A stretch of 64,000 nt of DNA from Diplolepis rosae (lineage: Eukaryota > Arthropoda > Insecta > Hymenoptera > Diplolepididae): assembly GCA_030998225.1 (NCBI GenBank), contig JAPYXD010000680.1, positions 12,338,001 to 12,402,000 on the forward strand. Direction: 5' to 3'. How positions within the stretch are numbered: position 1 is the stretch's first letter; every line of letters starts with the position of its first letter. Below, in pieces: positions 1-11,672 of the stretch. The position numbers and the translations under genes are program-made. Below the pieces are notes generated by a model. It had not been told where the DNA came from. It saw only the letters and a program-made list of their open reading frames with translations, and searched no databases.

Positions 1-719
1 TCTAGTTACAAAAGAAGGGGAGAAAAGACAGAAGTAGGATCAGGGCATACAAGGTTTAGATACTAAGCGGCTCATCCCCAGGAAGCTTTATATCTCGTCC
101 CGTTTCACTGACGGCGTCAGATGCTACAACTGTTTCGAAAAATATTTGGACCACGTTTATTATGCGATAAGCGTGCATGAAAAATGAGAATGAGAATCCA
201 AAGAGAGAGAAACCCAAGTTTACAATTTTTGCAAAATTACGTTTCAATTCATTTTTCGAATCTTTAGTATTTTGACTGCGAACAATTTTCAGTCCGTTAA
301 GAATAATTACCATTGTACCACAATTTTACCTAGATTCCTAAAATTTTTGAAATCATTATTATAAAATAAAAGATATTTTGCTAAGAAAAGTTTCTCCGTG
401 TGGGTTTTATACCTTTTTGGTAAATTCGTGTACAACAGAAAATATATAACAATAGGATATTTTGGAGTCAAAATAATTCAAGTAAAATTGATCTCTAGAT
501 AATCGTAAATGTGTCGGAAATATATGTACAAAGGGTTGCGAGGAATAAAAATTGTTTCAAAACTACCCTGAGTGCGGGTTATGAGACATGGACTTTTTTA
601 TTTTAGAAAATATCTTCCTGAAAATTTGAAAAATTTGTAAAGACAATAAAGAACGTCAGTCAACTTCGTTTGAGTGAAAATGTTGACAATATTTTTACAT
701 TTAACTATTTTTTTTTTTA
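1..719. other. AT-rich DNA, no assignable gene
   Basis: No transposon end or tandem repeat is recognised. A minus-strand open frame of 85 codons at 56-313 ends in a less AT-rich stretch, but it has no domain I recognise and no visible splice context. It could be part of an exon or chance. Confidence 0.3.
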
Positions 720-1160
720 TTAAGGAAATCCGCCACCTTTAATATTTTTATTTTTTGAGTTTACTCCATTTATACAATTTTTTTTTATGTTCAGCACCGT
801 TATGTATTTTTAAACCAAAAATGTTGAATTTTGTGTTAATTATTTTGTAATTTTTGACTTTGAATAACTTTTTTGGTTTTTAACCAATTTTGGGATATTT
901 TATTTTTTTATTTTATTTATAACTTCTTTCTCAGTCATGTTACCCTATTTTTCGTATCCAAAAAATTGCTACACATTGTAAGGAACAAAATAAAAAAAGA
1001 ATCATTACAATTGGTTAAAAGACAAAAAAGTTATTCAAAGTCAAAAAAATGCACAAAAAACTCAAAATTACTCAAAATTACTCAACTCAAAACATAAAGA
1101 AATTATATGGAAGATCTAAACTCATAAAATAAGCATATTAAAGGTGGTGAATCCCCTTAA
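720..1160. mobile_element. Foldback (long TIR) MITE at TTAA
   Basis: Both ends carry TTAA (720-723 and 1157-1160) followed by TTAAGG and a related CCACCTTTAATAT block. The left arm then reads inward as an inverted copy of the right arm, including TTGACTTTGAATAACTTTTTT against its complement near 1030. The centre lies near 940. A longer relative is present at about 34013-34600. No coding capacity is visible; the 74-codon frame inside is arm sequence. A TTAA target is typical of piggyBac-like elements, but the mobilising transposase is not in the window. Confidence 0.7.
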
Positions 1161-2596
1161 ATAAAAAATGTTAATATTTGGTTCGTAATTGTGTTGAAAA
1201 GTCTCTGCAAATTATCTTTATGGCAATTTTTTAATTGAAATAGATCTACAAATTTTGATTTGCATATTTTTTTCTTTAATTTGAAATTTGTTCTCAATTT
1301 TAAAATTGATATTCGTAAAAATTTTCAGCCGGAAAATTGCGTTAAACTTTTTATAATCTCAAGTTTAATAGTATTGAACATAAAATTTGGGAGAAGTTGT
1401 CGCACATATGCAATTTAATATTATACCAATAATTTTCATTTTTTCAAGATCAAAAAAACAGAAATCTATTGCTACAAATTTTGGTAAAATTGAAGTTTTT
1501 TCAACTAATCAAACCAAAAATAGACTGTTCATATTCACACTTTGTAACATTTCTCAAATTTTGAGGTCAACATTTTTTACATTTTGTCAATAAACATAAA
1601 TAAACTAGAAAGCTAAAATTTCACATGCCCTGAAACACATTTTTTCCCCTTAAATCGCGATTCCCAGTTCCTCTATGATTGTGAATATCGAGCACGAAGC
1701 GCGAGTGTCACAATCTGTATTCCACAAAGTTTAAAAAACTTCGAAGAAAGTGAATTAACATTAATGAAGGGCAAGTGAAATTATTTGACCATTTTTGGAA
1801 GGGCCATAACTTTGAAAATTTTCAGAATTCCAATCTCGAAATCATACATTTTTATAGAAAATTCAAGAGCGAATCTTTTTTCCTCCATGAAACAAAGTTG
1901 TATCTGATGTTATTTTTGAAAAAAGGCTATAAAAAACTGAATAAATAATTTTACGTGCCTTTCTTTGATGTAGCAGCTCAATTTCATACTTGGAATAAAA
2001 ATCCCTTATTCTTTAATAGTAAATCAATAAATTTCTATACTTTTATTAAAATTTTCAATTTTTGAGTTGGAACTTCAACTGTTGCATTTATCCCCAAGAA
2101 GAAAAGATAGAAACATCGTGGAATTGAGATAAGAACCAAACCGCACGAAAATGGACAAAATATTTCAAAGATCCCTAGGGATCCACTGAGATGATTCTCG
2201 TTTTATCCTCGAGACGGGTTTCGGGATAAGGAGCGGATGTGAGAATCAGGATTTCAGAACTAGGTAAAGCTCTTCAGATACATCCCACGAGACATAACGG
2301 CCTGGTACTTATGGATTTCCAAACTTGTAGCTTCTGTTGCTTCTACTATAGAAACCTAAAATCCTTGTTTATCCCGTGAGGACTTTTCTTCCATCCTTGA
2401 TATTTTGTCCTGTTTTCCTGATGTTTAAGGGTCAATAAGTTCCCTTTTTTTATGCCATTCTCTTTTTATTCCCAACACTTGTTAATTTTCATTTTCTCTG
2501 TCGTATATCTTTAAGGGGCTATTAAACAGTATCCGGCAGCGAAAAGCAATAAAAAGCTCTTCCGAGAAGAATAAAAATTTTGAAAATAATATGCAT
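1161..2596. other. AT-rich DNA with one dispersed repeat
   Basis: About 1750-2000 resembles 23660-23850: both contain a TTATTTGAC run, a segment on fluctuating ATTTTCAGAATTCCAATCTC-like sequence and a run ending near a GCTCAATT motif. This suggests a dispersed repeat of unknown class. The part from 2090 to 2520 is less AT-rich and looks low copy within the window. No gene is supported. Confidence 0.35.
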
Positions 2597-4690
2597 ATCG
2601 GTTTAAAATCAATCCGATTCAATAAAAGGTTTCAACTTGAGTGATTCCGAACTAAGTTTTCAATTTGAATGAATCGGGATCAATCCAATCTAGGGTTGAT
2701 CTAAACCTAATTTTCAATTCGAATTAATTCGATCTCGGAATAATTCGGGTCAAAAATACGCTTTGGATTCACCCGAGATCGGATTTGTTCGGATTGAAGA
2801 CTTAGATTGAGACGAATTGATTTTAAACAGATTTGTATCAAACGAGATTCAAATGGTTTTTTTGGATTGGCTCGGAAAAAAATTGCGGGATTTTTCAAAA
2901 GTGAGTTTGCAATCGGAATGAGTCCGAATTAATCCAAGCCAGGGTTATTCTACACCTAATTTTCGATTCAAATTTATTCGAGCTCGGAATGATTCAGGTC
3001 AAAAATACGCTTTAGATTCACCCGAACTCGGATATACTCGGATTGAGTCGAATTGACTTTCAACAGATTTTTATCGAACGAGATTCCAACCGTTTTTCAG
3101 ATTGGTTCGAAAATAAATTTCAGAATTTTTCAGAAGTAAGTTTTAAATCTGAATGAGTCCGAATCAATCCAAGCCAGGGTTGATCTAAACCTAATTTTCA
3201 ATTCAAAATGATTCGAGGCCGAAATAATTCAGAACGAAAATACGGTTTAGATCTACCCAAACTCGTATTCGTTCGGATTGAGTCGAATTGATTTTCAAGC
3301 GATATTCGTCAAACGAGATTCGTAACGTTCTTCGGATTGGTTCGGAAAAAAATTGCGGAATTTTTCAAAAGTGAGTTTGCAATCGTAGTAAGTCCGAATT
3401 AATATGAACCAGGGTTGATCTACACCAAATTTTCAATTCAAATTAATTCGAGGCTGGAATAATTCGGGGCAAAAATACGTTTTGGATTCACCCGAACTCT
3501 GATTCATTCGGTCGGATGTCTTGAATTAAGTCGAATTGATTTTCAACGGATTTTTACCGAACGAGATTCAAATCGTTTTTCCGATTGGTTCGGAAACAAA
3601 TTGCGAAATTTTTCAAAAGTGAGTTTGCAATCGGAATGAGTCCAAATTAATCCAAATCAGGGTTAATCTACACCAAATTTTCAATTCAAATTAATTCGGG
3701 GCTGTAATAATTCGGGTCAAAAATACGTTTTGGAACTACTCGCACTCACACGTACTCGAATTGAGTCGAATTGAGTTTCAAGCGATATTCGTCGAACGAG
3801 ATTCGTAACGTTCTTCGGATTGGTTCGGAAACAAATTGCGGAATTTTTCAAAAGTGAGTTTGCAATTGTAGTAAGTCCGTAATCTGAACCAGGGATAATC
3901 TACACCAAATTTTCAATTCAAATTAATTCGAGGCTGGAATAATTCGGGGCAAAAATACGTTTTGGATTCACCCGAACTCTGATTCATTCGGTCGGATGTC
4001 TTGAATTAAGTCGAATTGATTTTCAACGGATTTTTACCGAACGAGATTCAAATCGTTTTTCCGATTGGTTCGGAAACAAATTGCGAAATTTTTCAAAAGT
4101 GAGTTTGCAATCGGAATGAGTCCAAATTAATCCAAATCAGGGTTAATCTACACCAAATTTTCAATTCAAATTAATTCGGGGCTGTAATAATTCGGGTCAA
4201 AAATACGTTTTGGAACTACTCGCACTCACACGTACTCGAATTGAGTCGAATTGAGTTTCAAGCGATATTCGTCGAACGAGATTCGTAACGTTCTTCGGAT
4301 TGGTTCGGAAACAAATTGCGGAATTTTTCAAAAGTGAGTTTGCAATTGTAGTAAGTCCGTAATCTGAACCAGGGATAATCTACAAAAAATTTCTAATTCA
4401 AATTAATTCGAGGATGTAATAATTTGGGTCAAAAATACGTTTTGGATTCACCCGAACTCTGATTCATTCGGTTTGATGTCTTGAATTAAGTTGAATTGAT
4501 TTTCAACGGATTTGTACCGAACGAGATTCAAATCGTTTTTCCGATTAGTTCGGAAACAAATTGCGGAATTTTTCAAAAGTGAGTTTGTAATCGGAATTTT
4601 TTAACCGATTTGCATTGAAAGAGATGCAAAACGTTTTTCGGATCAGTTTGGAAACAGATTTAGGAATACCTCTGATTCCCAAGTATTGTG
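2597..4690. repeat. Satellite array, unit about 240 bp
   Basis: Roughly eight head-to-tail units can be followed by the recurring block around GATTCACCCGAACTC, at about 2765, 3013, 3247, 3484, 3724, 3964, 4204 and 4444. Spacing is 236-248 bp in the older left part and exactly 240 bp on the right. Each unit is built of diverged short words around TTCGGATTGA and AATTCGAG, so the 240 bp unit probably grew from a shorter repeat. Related single units lie at about 20985-21330, 31870-32300, 44400-44790 and 59665-60030. No open frame is conserved between units. Confidence 0.9.
3421..4380. repeat. Perfect 480 bp tandem duplication in the satellite
   Basis: Bases 3421-3900 and 3901-4380 are identical by direct reading, whereas neighbouring units differ at many positions. 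The duplicated block contains two diverged 240 bp monomers, so it is a dimeric higher-order unit. A very recent unequal exchange or an assembly duplication would both produce this. Confidence 0.93.
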
Positions 4691-4739
4691 ACTTAATTAA
4701 TTTGTGAATAATTTTTAAAAAATTCATGATTTTAATTGT

Positions 4740-5132
4740 TTTTCTACTGGGGTTCAAAAAATAGAATTTTTTTCCCCGCAGCGGAAAATAAAATTCACTT
4801 CATGACCCGCTAGTAGAAAATAGTATATTATGCAAATAGGGAGAAAAAAGTGTTTTTTTCGAGTGCGAAATTTGTTCAATCAATCAACATGAGTAAAATA
4901 AATGTTTATCCCATGTTGCACATGATAATTTTTCTATTTGGGGGAGTCAAAAAATGAATTTATTTGCCCCACAAGGGGCAATAAAATGCACTTTATAACC
5001 TGCTAGTAAATAATAAATATTTATGCTACAAGGAAGGAAAAAGATGATTCTGACGAGTGTGAAATTGTGCACGAGCGAAGCGAGGGCGCAAAAACACGAG
5101 TGAGAATCATTGTGTTCCTCTCGTGTAGCATA
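4740..5132. repeat. Dispersed repeat with CTAGTA-GGGG edge motifs
   Basis: Two successive related blocks begin near 4745 and 4935, each with GGGG(T/A)(G/T)TCAAAAAATAG-like text, a GC-rich patch and a TGCTAGTA or CGCTAGTAG motif. Similar text recurs near 5526-5660, 8450, 25800-25900 and 46725-46800. This looks like an old dispersed family tied to the foldback that follows. A GAGCGAAGCGAGG palindrome-like patch lies at about 5075-5090. Confidence 0.45.
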
Positions 5133-5530
5133 CATTATTTTTTCTCATGCATGCACAGAAATGACCACTTTTTTGCCTGAAACGAAACACACGAAAAATT
5201 TCAGTCAGAATATTCGAGAAAGACAATTTTGCACTAATTGTAGGTTATCACAACGATGAAGTTGGATACCCATAATTACAAGTTTTCGCAACGAACTTAC
5301 CTTTTGGTCCCTTAGATAGCGACACTTGATGGTGCAAAAAATAACAAAAAAATCACGGTGCTAATGCAAATCACGCAATTGTTCCCCCATCAGCGGGAGT
5401 AATTGATAATTTCCACGGGAATTATTGATAACTCCCTCATTTTTCGTGTGTACCCCAAAAAGGGGATTTTCTTCCCGCGTTTCAGGCAAAACAGTGGCCA
5501 TTTCTGTGCATGCATGGGAAAAAGTAATTT
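5133..5530. mobile_element. Foldback element
   Basis: The left arm at about 5138-5190 (CATGCATGCACAGAAATG then CCACTTTTTTGCCTGAAACG) is repeated inverted at about 5477-5525. The loop of nearly 290 bp shows no frame of interest. The exact ends and target duplication are not clear, because similar repeat sequence continues on both sides. Confidence 0.6.
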
Positions 5531-5828
5531 TTGACCCCTGAGTGGAAAAAATCGTATGTAACCCGAAAAATTACTATTTATTTACTAGTATGGAAAACGA
5601 GAAATTACCAATGAGTGTGAAGTTTGCTACACGAGCCGAAGGCGAGTTCTGGAATCACGAATTCGTCATGTTAAATCACAGTAGCGCTGCGGCGTAGACA
5701 TTTCATAAACTTAACCAAGTCCCGATAAAAGTCGTTCAGTTTGTTTAAAAAGTTAGATTAAATTTGTGCTCTTAAAATTCATAATCTATTTTTTGATATT
5801 TATCTGTATTTTTAGTGATAATCATTCC

Positions 5829-6365
5829 AAGGTAGTTTTCATCCACGAAAATTAGACCTCAGGCAAAAATAAATAATTTTGCTTTCAAGAATAGCAATAT
5901 TATTATTGAAGGGCTATTTTGAAAGAGAAAAGATTATTTTACAAGAAAAAAATTTGAAATACAGAAAAATAATTTTATTAATAAATTTTATTTTTGACCC
6001 AACTTTTTTTCTTATCGCTTCTTACCAAATTTTAAAAAATTATGCGATTCTAATAAATCATGAATCATTTTTTCAGAGAAAAGATTTGCCGCAACTTCAC
6101 CGTTTCTGATTTTTAAAAATAAATTCTTTAATGGCTGAAACCATTAAAAAAGATTTTCCAAACGAAATTTTTATAAACAAATTGCTGAATTTGATAGTAA
6201 TTTATTCATTTTCGAAAATTGGAAATGGTTACGTTGTATGGGATCTTTTTCTTGAAAACCTGATCTGTAATTTATTAAAATCGCATAATTTTTTAAAATT
6301 TGGTAAGAAGCGATAAGAAAAAAAGTTGGGGCAAAATAAAACTTATTATGTAAAATTATTTTTCT
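5829..6365. mobile_element. Foldback family F copy, right end lost
   Basis: Family F is a palindromic element of about 665 bp whose intact copies end TTAAGGTAGT...ACTACCTTAA. Next inward comes a conserved ATTAGACCTCAGGCAAAAAT block and its inverse. This copy begins with AAGGTAGTTTTCATCCACG, has its centre near 6125 and keeps most of the right arm. It lacks the right terminus and runs into family H sequence. The open frames here are arm translations. Confidence 0.75.
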
Positions 6366-6399
6366 GTATATCACTCTATTTCTTTTTAAATTTAAGTGA

Positions 6400-7543
6400 A
6401 ACAGAAGATTCAATTTAATTAAGGCTCTATCAGCCTTAAGGAACACATTCTCATCATGACGCTCGCGCTTCGCGCTCGATTTTCTGTATACATTTCAGTA
6501 ACTTTTAAATAAATTACATGATTAAAATAATTTATTTTCTTCCAAATCTCTCAAAAAGAAAAAACAGTCGTAGACTTTATTTAAGGAAACGATTTTGCAG
6601 AACAACGCTTATTTCGTATCTCACATATTTTGGTGAAAAAAATCGAACTGTTTTAATATTAAAAATCAAAACATAAAATATACCTCCTGTCCCGAAATGT
6701 CTTAATGAGAATTTGTAGACCTCATTTAGGCAAACAATTTTCCATCTAACCGTTTTTTTTGTATCTCACATAATTTGTCTAAAAAATGGAATTTTTAAAT
6801 TTTAATCGTATTTTTTTGGAATTGAAACGAAAAATATATGTTTTATCAGAAACTGTGTGAGACAAAATTTGTATACCTTTTTGAAACGAACAACTTTGTA
6901 TTCTTACGTTTTTTTCGTATTTTACATATTATTGTTAAAAAATTGAATTTTGGATTTTCAATAGTTTTTTTTTTTAATTAAAAAGAAAAATATGCATCTT
7001 ATGAAAAAATGTTACAATTCAAATTTGTAGGTCTTTATGTAGAAAATAATATTGTATCATAACGTTTTTTCGTCTCTCGTATTATTTAACTGGAAAATGG
7101 AATTTTGATATTGACTTTTTTCGAATTTGAATATGCTGTAACATTTCTAATTTTGATTTAATCAAAAAATGTTATCAGGATAATTTGTAGAGATTCATGA
7201 GCACTATCAAAAACCAGTATTGAAATTTTTTATTTTTTCAAAAAGTTATTTTCAAAAACACAAAAGTAGTGCTCAATCCCTCAATTTTGATTGGATGTGG
7301 CTTGTTAACGAACTTGTCCTTACTTTTTCGGCTCCGATGAAGTGTACCAAAGCTCAATTCAATCTGATAATTCTATCGAGAGTTATGCCGCACACGACCT
7401 ACAGACAGACAGACAGACAGACAGACACTTTCGTAAAAACCATTTTTTCTAACTCAGGGGGTCTCAAAACGTAAGTATTTGATGAAAATTTCGAAAGTCA
7501 TTTTTCACATAAAACCAATACCTTCTCATCCATGATGAGAATG
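6400..7543 (+). mobile_element. Family H composite repeat, near full length
   Basis: Order of parts: a stem-loop AAGGCTctatcAGCCTT near 6421-6439; ACATTCTCATCAT; the GC-rich palindrome CGCGCTTCGCGCTCG; several AT-rich units of about 120-160 bp marked by CGTATCTCACAT-like words; a conserved block at 7280-7398; an (ACAG)n microsatellite at 7401-7426; a GGGGGTCTCAAAACG block; and a terminal hairpin, stem TTCTCATC/GATGAGAA with a 3 base loop, at 7523-7542. The end hairpin and the first ATTCTCATCAT form subterminal inverted repeats. The plan resembles DINE-1/HINE elements (GTCY microsatellite, short 3-prime stem-loop, tandem units). That is inference; no Rep/helicase is present. The 84-codon frame at 7220-7474 is not kept open in the 62 kb copy. 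Confidence 0.6.
7401..7426. repeat. (ACAG)n microsatellite
   Basis: A clean run of ACAG units, equal to GTCT on the other strand, inside family H. It recurs at the same element position at 17575-17608 (inverted), 62862-62876 and, shorter, near 14983. Confidence 0.95.
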
Positions 7544-7575
7544 AAAAAATATACGCGTCACGGAGCTACTGTCAC

Positions 7576-8248
7576 TTAAGGTAGTACGATCACGAAAATT
7601 AGACCTCAGGCAAAAATAGATAATTTTGCTTCCAAGAAAAGCAATATTATTATTGAAGGGCTAATTTGAAAGAGAAAAGATTATTTTTTATGAAAAAAAT
7701 TTGAAAAACAAAAAAATAATGTTATTAATAAATTTTATTTTTGCCCAAACTTATTTGCTTTTTGCTTCGAGCCAAATTTTTAAAAATAATGCGTTTTTAA
7801 TAAATCACGGTTCATTTTTTTGGGAGAAAGATTCTCTACAAGATGACCATTTTCTATTTTTGAAATTGAATTAATTATTATCAAATACAGCAATTTGTTT
7901 ATAAAAATTTTGTTTTGTGAAATTGTTTTTTTATAATTTCAGCCATTAAAGAATTCATTTTCATAAATCAGAAACGGTCAAGTATTAGAGAATCTTTTTC
8001 CTAAAAAAATGAACCGTGATTTATTAGAATCGCATCATTTTTAAAAATTTGTCTCGAAGCGATAAGAAAATAAGTTTGGGCAAAAATAAATTTTATTAAT
8101 AACATTATTTTTTTGTGTTTCAAATTTTTTTCATGAAAAATAATCTTTTCTCTTTCAAATTAGCCCTTCAACAATAATATTGCTATTCTTGATAGTAAAA
8201 TTATCTATTTTTGCCTGAGGTCTAATTTTCGTGATCGTACTACCTTAA
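7576..8248. mobile_element. Foldback family F, intact copy
   Basis: TTAA flanks lie at 7576-7579 and 8245-8248. The termini are perfect inverted repeats: GGTAGTACGATCACGAAAAT on the left and its complement on the right. The arms pair along most of their length around a centre near 7910. This is the best reference copy of the family in the window. It has no transposase and would be a nonautonomous TTAA-target element. The long arms could transcribe into a hairpin RNA. Confidence 0.85.
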
Positions 8249-8282
8249 CATGAATTGACAATCGTTTGTTCTCCACGAGTGA

Positions 8283-8460
8283 AACACGTTATTTTTCCCA
8301 ACACGTCTAGTGACAATTGTACTTTCACCCTCTGTTTTGAGACGTGAAAATGGCTATTTTCCCAACTCATAGGGAAAATAGCAATTGTTATGAAACCAGC
8401 CATTTTTCCGTCTCAAAACAGACGCTGAAAATGCAATTTTCACCAGTCACACACGAAACG
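8283..8460. repeat. Small inverted repeat
   Basis: TGTTTTGAGACGTGAAAATGGC near 8333 faces GCCATTTTTCCGTCTCAAAACA near 8399, with a second inner inversion around CCCAACTCATAGGG. It is probably an old foldback MITE; ends are uncertain. Confidence 0.5.
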
Positions 8461-9607
8461 TTTTCTACTTTGGGGTCAAAAAATAGATTCTAAACTTTAT
8501 AAATGACATATTTCTCATAATAAAAATTTTAAAAAATACAAAAAAAGTTGAAAACCTAAATTGAATGGAATTCAAGTTACTACTGAGCTATCTTCGACAC
8601 AAATGCAGATTCTTGTGTGTGTAACCTTCACTCAACGGTGTAAGCATTAACATTGTTCCACAGGGAGTAGTTTGTATGGGGAAAGAGGGTGAAATCGATT
8701 GGCGCTTGGTAAATTTGTAGGCCTACCAGACGTCTCCAGTATCAGGAAAGCAGACTCGGCAGTGATAATGTAAACTGGCTATTCGCTGTCCGTATCAATT
8801 TGCTTTGCATAAATTTCAGGATATATGCAAATCAGATCTTTTGTTCAATACCTGCTGGCTTATTTTTATGGACGGGACAGCAGAAAGAAGATGTAGGTTG
8901 TGTCCCCAAAAGACCTTAGAGGTGTCTCGTGACCCAAATAAGGGCTTTTGTAGGACCCCAACGATTAGGAGAACAGGACCTTGGAATGTGCATCCTTACG
9001 CATTCTCTAACGCACCTGTACAACGTTATGTCCCGAAGGATATTCTACTTGTAGTTCTGTGGGATGCGTATGTTTTCCTGCTCGTTGTTTACGCATGATC
9101 TTCTGAAAAATTCTATTATTTTAGAGTGGCACTGCTTCAATATCTTCCCCATCAAATAAACTTTCTTTCATTGTAAAGAGAAAGAAGGTGAAATCGATTT
9201 TAATGTTTTCATTACATTTTTATTTCTTTTTGAAAAGATATCTAAAAGTATAAAAAACTTCGAAAATAGTTTTGCTGAAAGGAATAAAATTATTTTTGTG
9301 AAAATTTGGTTTCTGCAGGCAAAATTGTTTTTAAGGTAGCAATAATTAATACTTGGTAATGCTTCAACAATAAATTTAGGGTAACCACACTGTTCTGGGT
9401 TCAAATCTCAGCAACATTGGAAAATTTTAATTTTTTTATTTATCTATGCTCTTAAAAAAATTATTTGATTTAATTTAATTATTTTTAATTAGGTGAGAAA
9501 TACTCGTTTAGTGCAACCAAATTCGTAACTAAACGAAGCACCTTTGGTTGAATTAAGGGCATGTGATATTTGCAAAATTAGAAAATTTTATTGATTTTAG
9601 GTATCTA
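8461..9607. other. Low-copy island with an unassigned 97-codon frame
   Basis: This stretch is less AT-rich than its surroundings and shares no repeat with the rest of the window. The plus-strand frame at 8805-9098 has 97 codons, a few cysteines and a hydrophobic C-terminus, but no domain or splice structure I recognise. I do not call it a gene. From 9100 on the sequence turns AT-rich again. Confidence 0.3.
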
Positions 9608-9609
9608 CA

Positions 9610-9830
9610 CTCTCTAAATTTGAATCAGTCAAAATCTACTGATTATCAGTGAAATTTGACTGATTCAAATAGCTAAAAAGAGGTTACTGTAAATCAGTCA
9701 AATTTCACTGATTACTTCAGTGAAAATTGACTGATTTGACAGTGAAAAATATTTTTTCCACTGATGAATCAGTGAGAAGGCAAATCACTGATTCAATCAG
9801 TGAAAATTTGACTGATTCAGAATTAGAGAG
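9610..9830 (+). mobile_element. Family S MITE, copy 1
   Basis: Family S elements are about 220-275 bp with termini CTCTCTAAATTTGAATCAGT and its inverse. Between these lie many ATCAGT/ACTGAT words, often as the palindrome CTGATTATCAG, and the marker AGCTAAAAAGAGGTTACTGT. This copy is complete and flanked by CA on both sides (9608-9609 and 9831-9832). It has no coding capacity. The 2 bp duplication suggests the Tc1/mariner superfamily. Confidence 0.85.
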
Positions 9831-9832
9831 CA

Positions 9833-11189
9833 AGTTTATGTCCAAAGTACATAAAATTTTGTTTTTAAAATTTGGGAAATTATAGAGAAGTTAAAAACGG
9901 AGGTAAATAGACTACATTTGGTTTCGAAAATGAAAAAAAAGTTCAATTTCACAAAATATTTTGGGCATTTTTTTTCCATTATGTTTGCCTTACTTTTTAC
10001 GTTTTTTATATCTTCTATTGATAGTTTTTAATGTGAAAATAAAAATAATCTGACCCAATGCCAAATAACAAAATGAATAAAAATTCTGTGACCATTAAGT
10101 TTTAATTCTACCCAGCAACCCTTATATTTTAGGTTGGAACTCGAAGGAAGCCGCTTGTTTTTTTTTTTAATTTTAACTTCACTATTTCATTCCTGCATAA
10201 TTTCCTATACTAGAAGAAAAGTCTTAATTGTTTCTAAGATATAAAATTTCTGCAACTTGTGAACTGTAAGATTTATAAAAATATCCACTATATAAAGTAT
10301 TTCTGAATAATGTTAATTATTTGAGAATTTAATTGAAAATCTAAAATCAAAATCAAGTAGAGCGCAAAAAGGATTTTTTATCATCACTTTATGTATTTTT
10401 AAAGTAATAGCCAAATTTGTATGCTTGTGTTAAGGCCATAAACTATCTTAACCACGTGACACAATCATAGTTTACATTCCTGTAAGATAACTTTTATTGT
10501 ATAACCAAAATGTTTTTCTTAAAATTTAAGAAGTATATATGTTTACACTAATAAACCAAAGCGGCGTTCCTTATTCTATTTTATGATTATTATACGGCTC
10601 ACCAAATATTTAGTTGATTTAACCAAAAAATTTGTTTTATTCTACCTACGTTTGTTTATTTATATACGATTTGGTTGAACCGAACAAAAATTTCAGTTAA
10701 TTCAATCAAGTCCTGTTTGAATTAACTAGAAATTTTGGTTCATTTAACAAAATGGTTTGGACAGATCAAGTAAATTTTTTTTTCCAAAATTGGAATATAC
10801 GTTTTATTTCAGATTAAAAATAACTGAAAAAAATGACTATAGCTTATTTTGAAATTATTTCTCTTTTAAAGTGATCGTACAAATTTTCTTTAATGTAAAC
10901 AATTTGTCAATTTAAAGAACACTTAGAAAAAATTGCTACAATCATCTTAATAGAAAATATGTTTTTACACCATAACTTATTTAATTAATTAATTAAATCG
11001 TTCAGTTACATCAGCAGACTATGTCACTTATGTATTTTCCACGTGAATGGAACTTTTCACTTGGATTAACTAAACTGCCTTCTTATCTTGAACCGAATTG
11101 AGCTTTTTAAAATAACTACAAAGTATCGAATAAAGATAAGATTCTATGATTATGAATGAAAAAACATTTTACTCTGAAAAGAATTCAAA
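9833..11189. other. AT-rich DNA without assigned elements
   Basis: A loose inverted pattern of AACCAAA/TTTGGTT words occurs at about 10610-10745. A segment around 10434-10475 containing CCACGTGAC and CATAGTT resembles 43925-43965. No coding region is seen. Confidence 0.3.
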
Positions 11190-11672
11190 ACTTATAAAAA
11201 ATAATCCTTTTAATAATGTTTTTTCTAATAGAATATTTCCTTACTATCACTTCTTACCAATTTTTCAAAAATGATTGCATCTTCATACAGCATAGCTTAA
11301 CTTTTCGAAAAAAATTTCCCTATAACTCTACTCTTTCCAATTTTGAAAAAAAAAATATTTAAATATAATTAGAAAAAAAATGTCTTTTTCAGAATTTCCT
11401 CTAACGATTTCAGCCACTGGAAACTTCATCTTCAAAATTGGAATCAGTAAAGTTGTAGAGAATACACTTTTCTCGAAAAAATAAGCCATCGATTTATGAA
11501 AATCCAATCATTTTTTAAAAATTGGTAAGAAGCGGCGAAAATTCTATTACAAAAAACATTATTCAAAGTATTATTTCTCATAAGTTTTAAATTTGTCCCA
11601 TAAAAACTAATAATTAAAAATCATAAAAAATTATTCTTATAAAAAACCTGATTTTTGGCACAACTACCTTAA
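11190..11672. mobile_element. Diverged foldback related to family F
   Basis: The right end reads CAACTACC followed by TTAA at 11669-11672. The arms (CTTACCAATTTTTCAAAAATGA near 11255 and its inverse near 11510) pair around a centre near 11395. It shares the general plan of family F but has different arm sequence. Related right-half fragments are at about 15060-15180 and 27885-28165. Confidence 0.6.

Noticed and set aside
8805..9098. 97-codon frame as a gene
   Set aside because: No domain, no splice structure and no second evidence; length is within chance expectation for a less AT-rich stretch.
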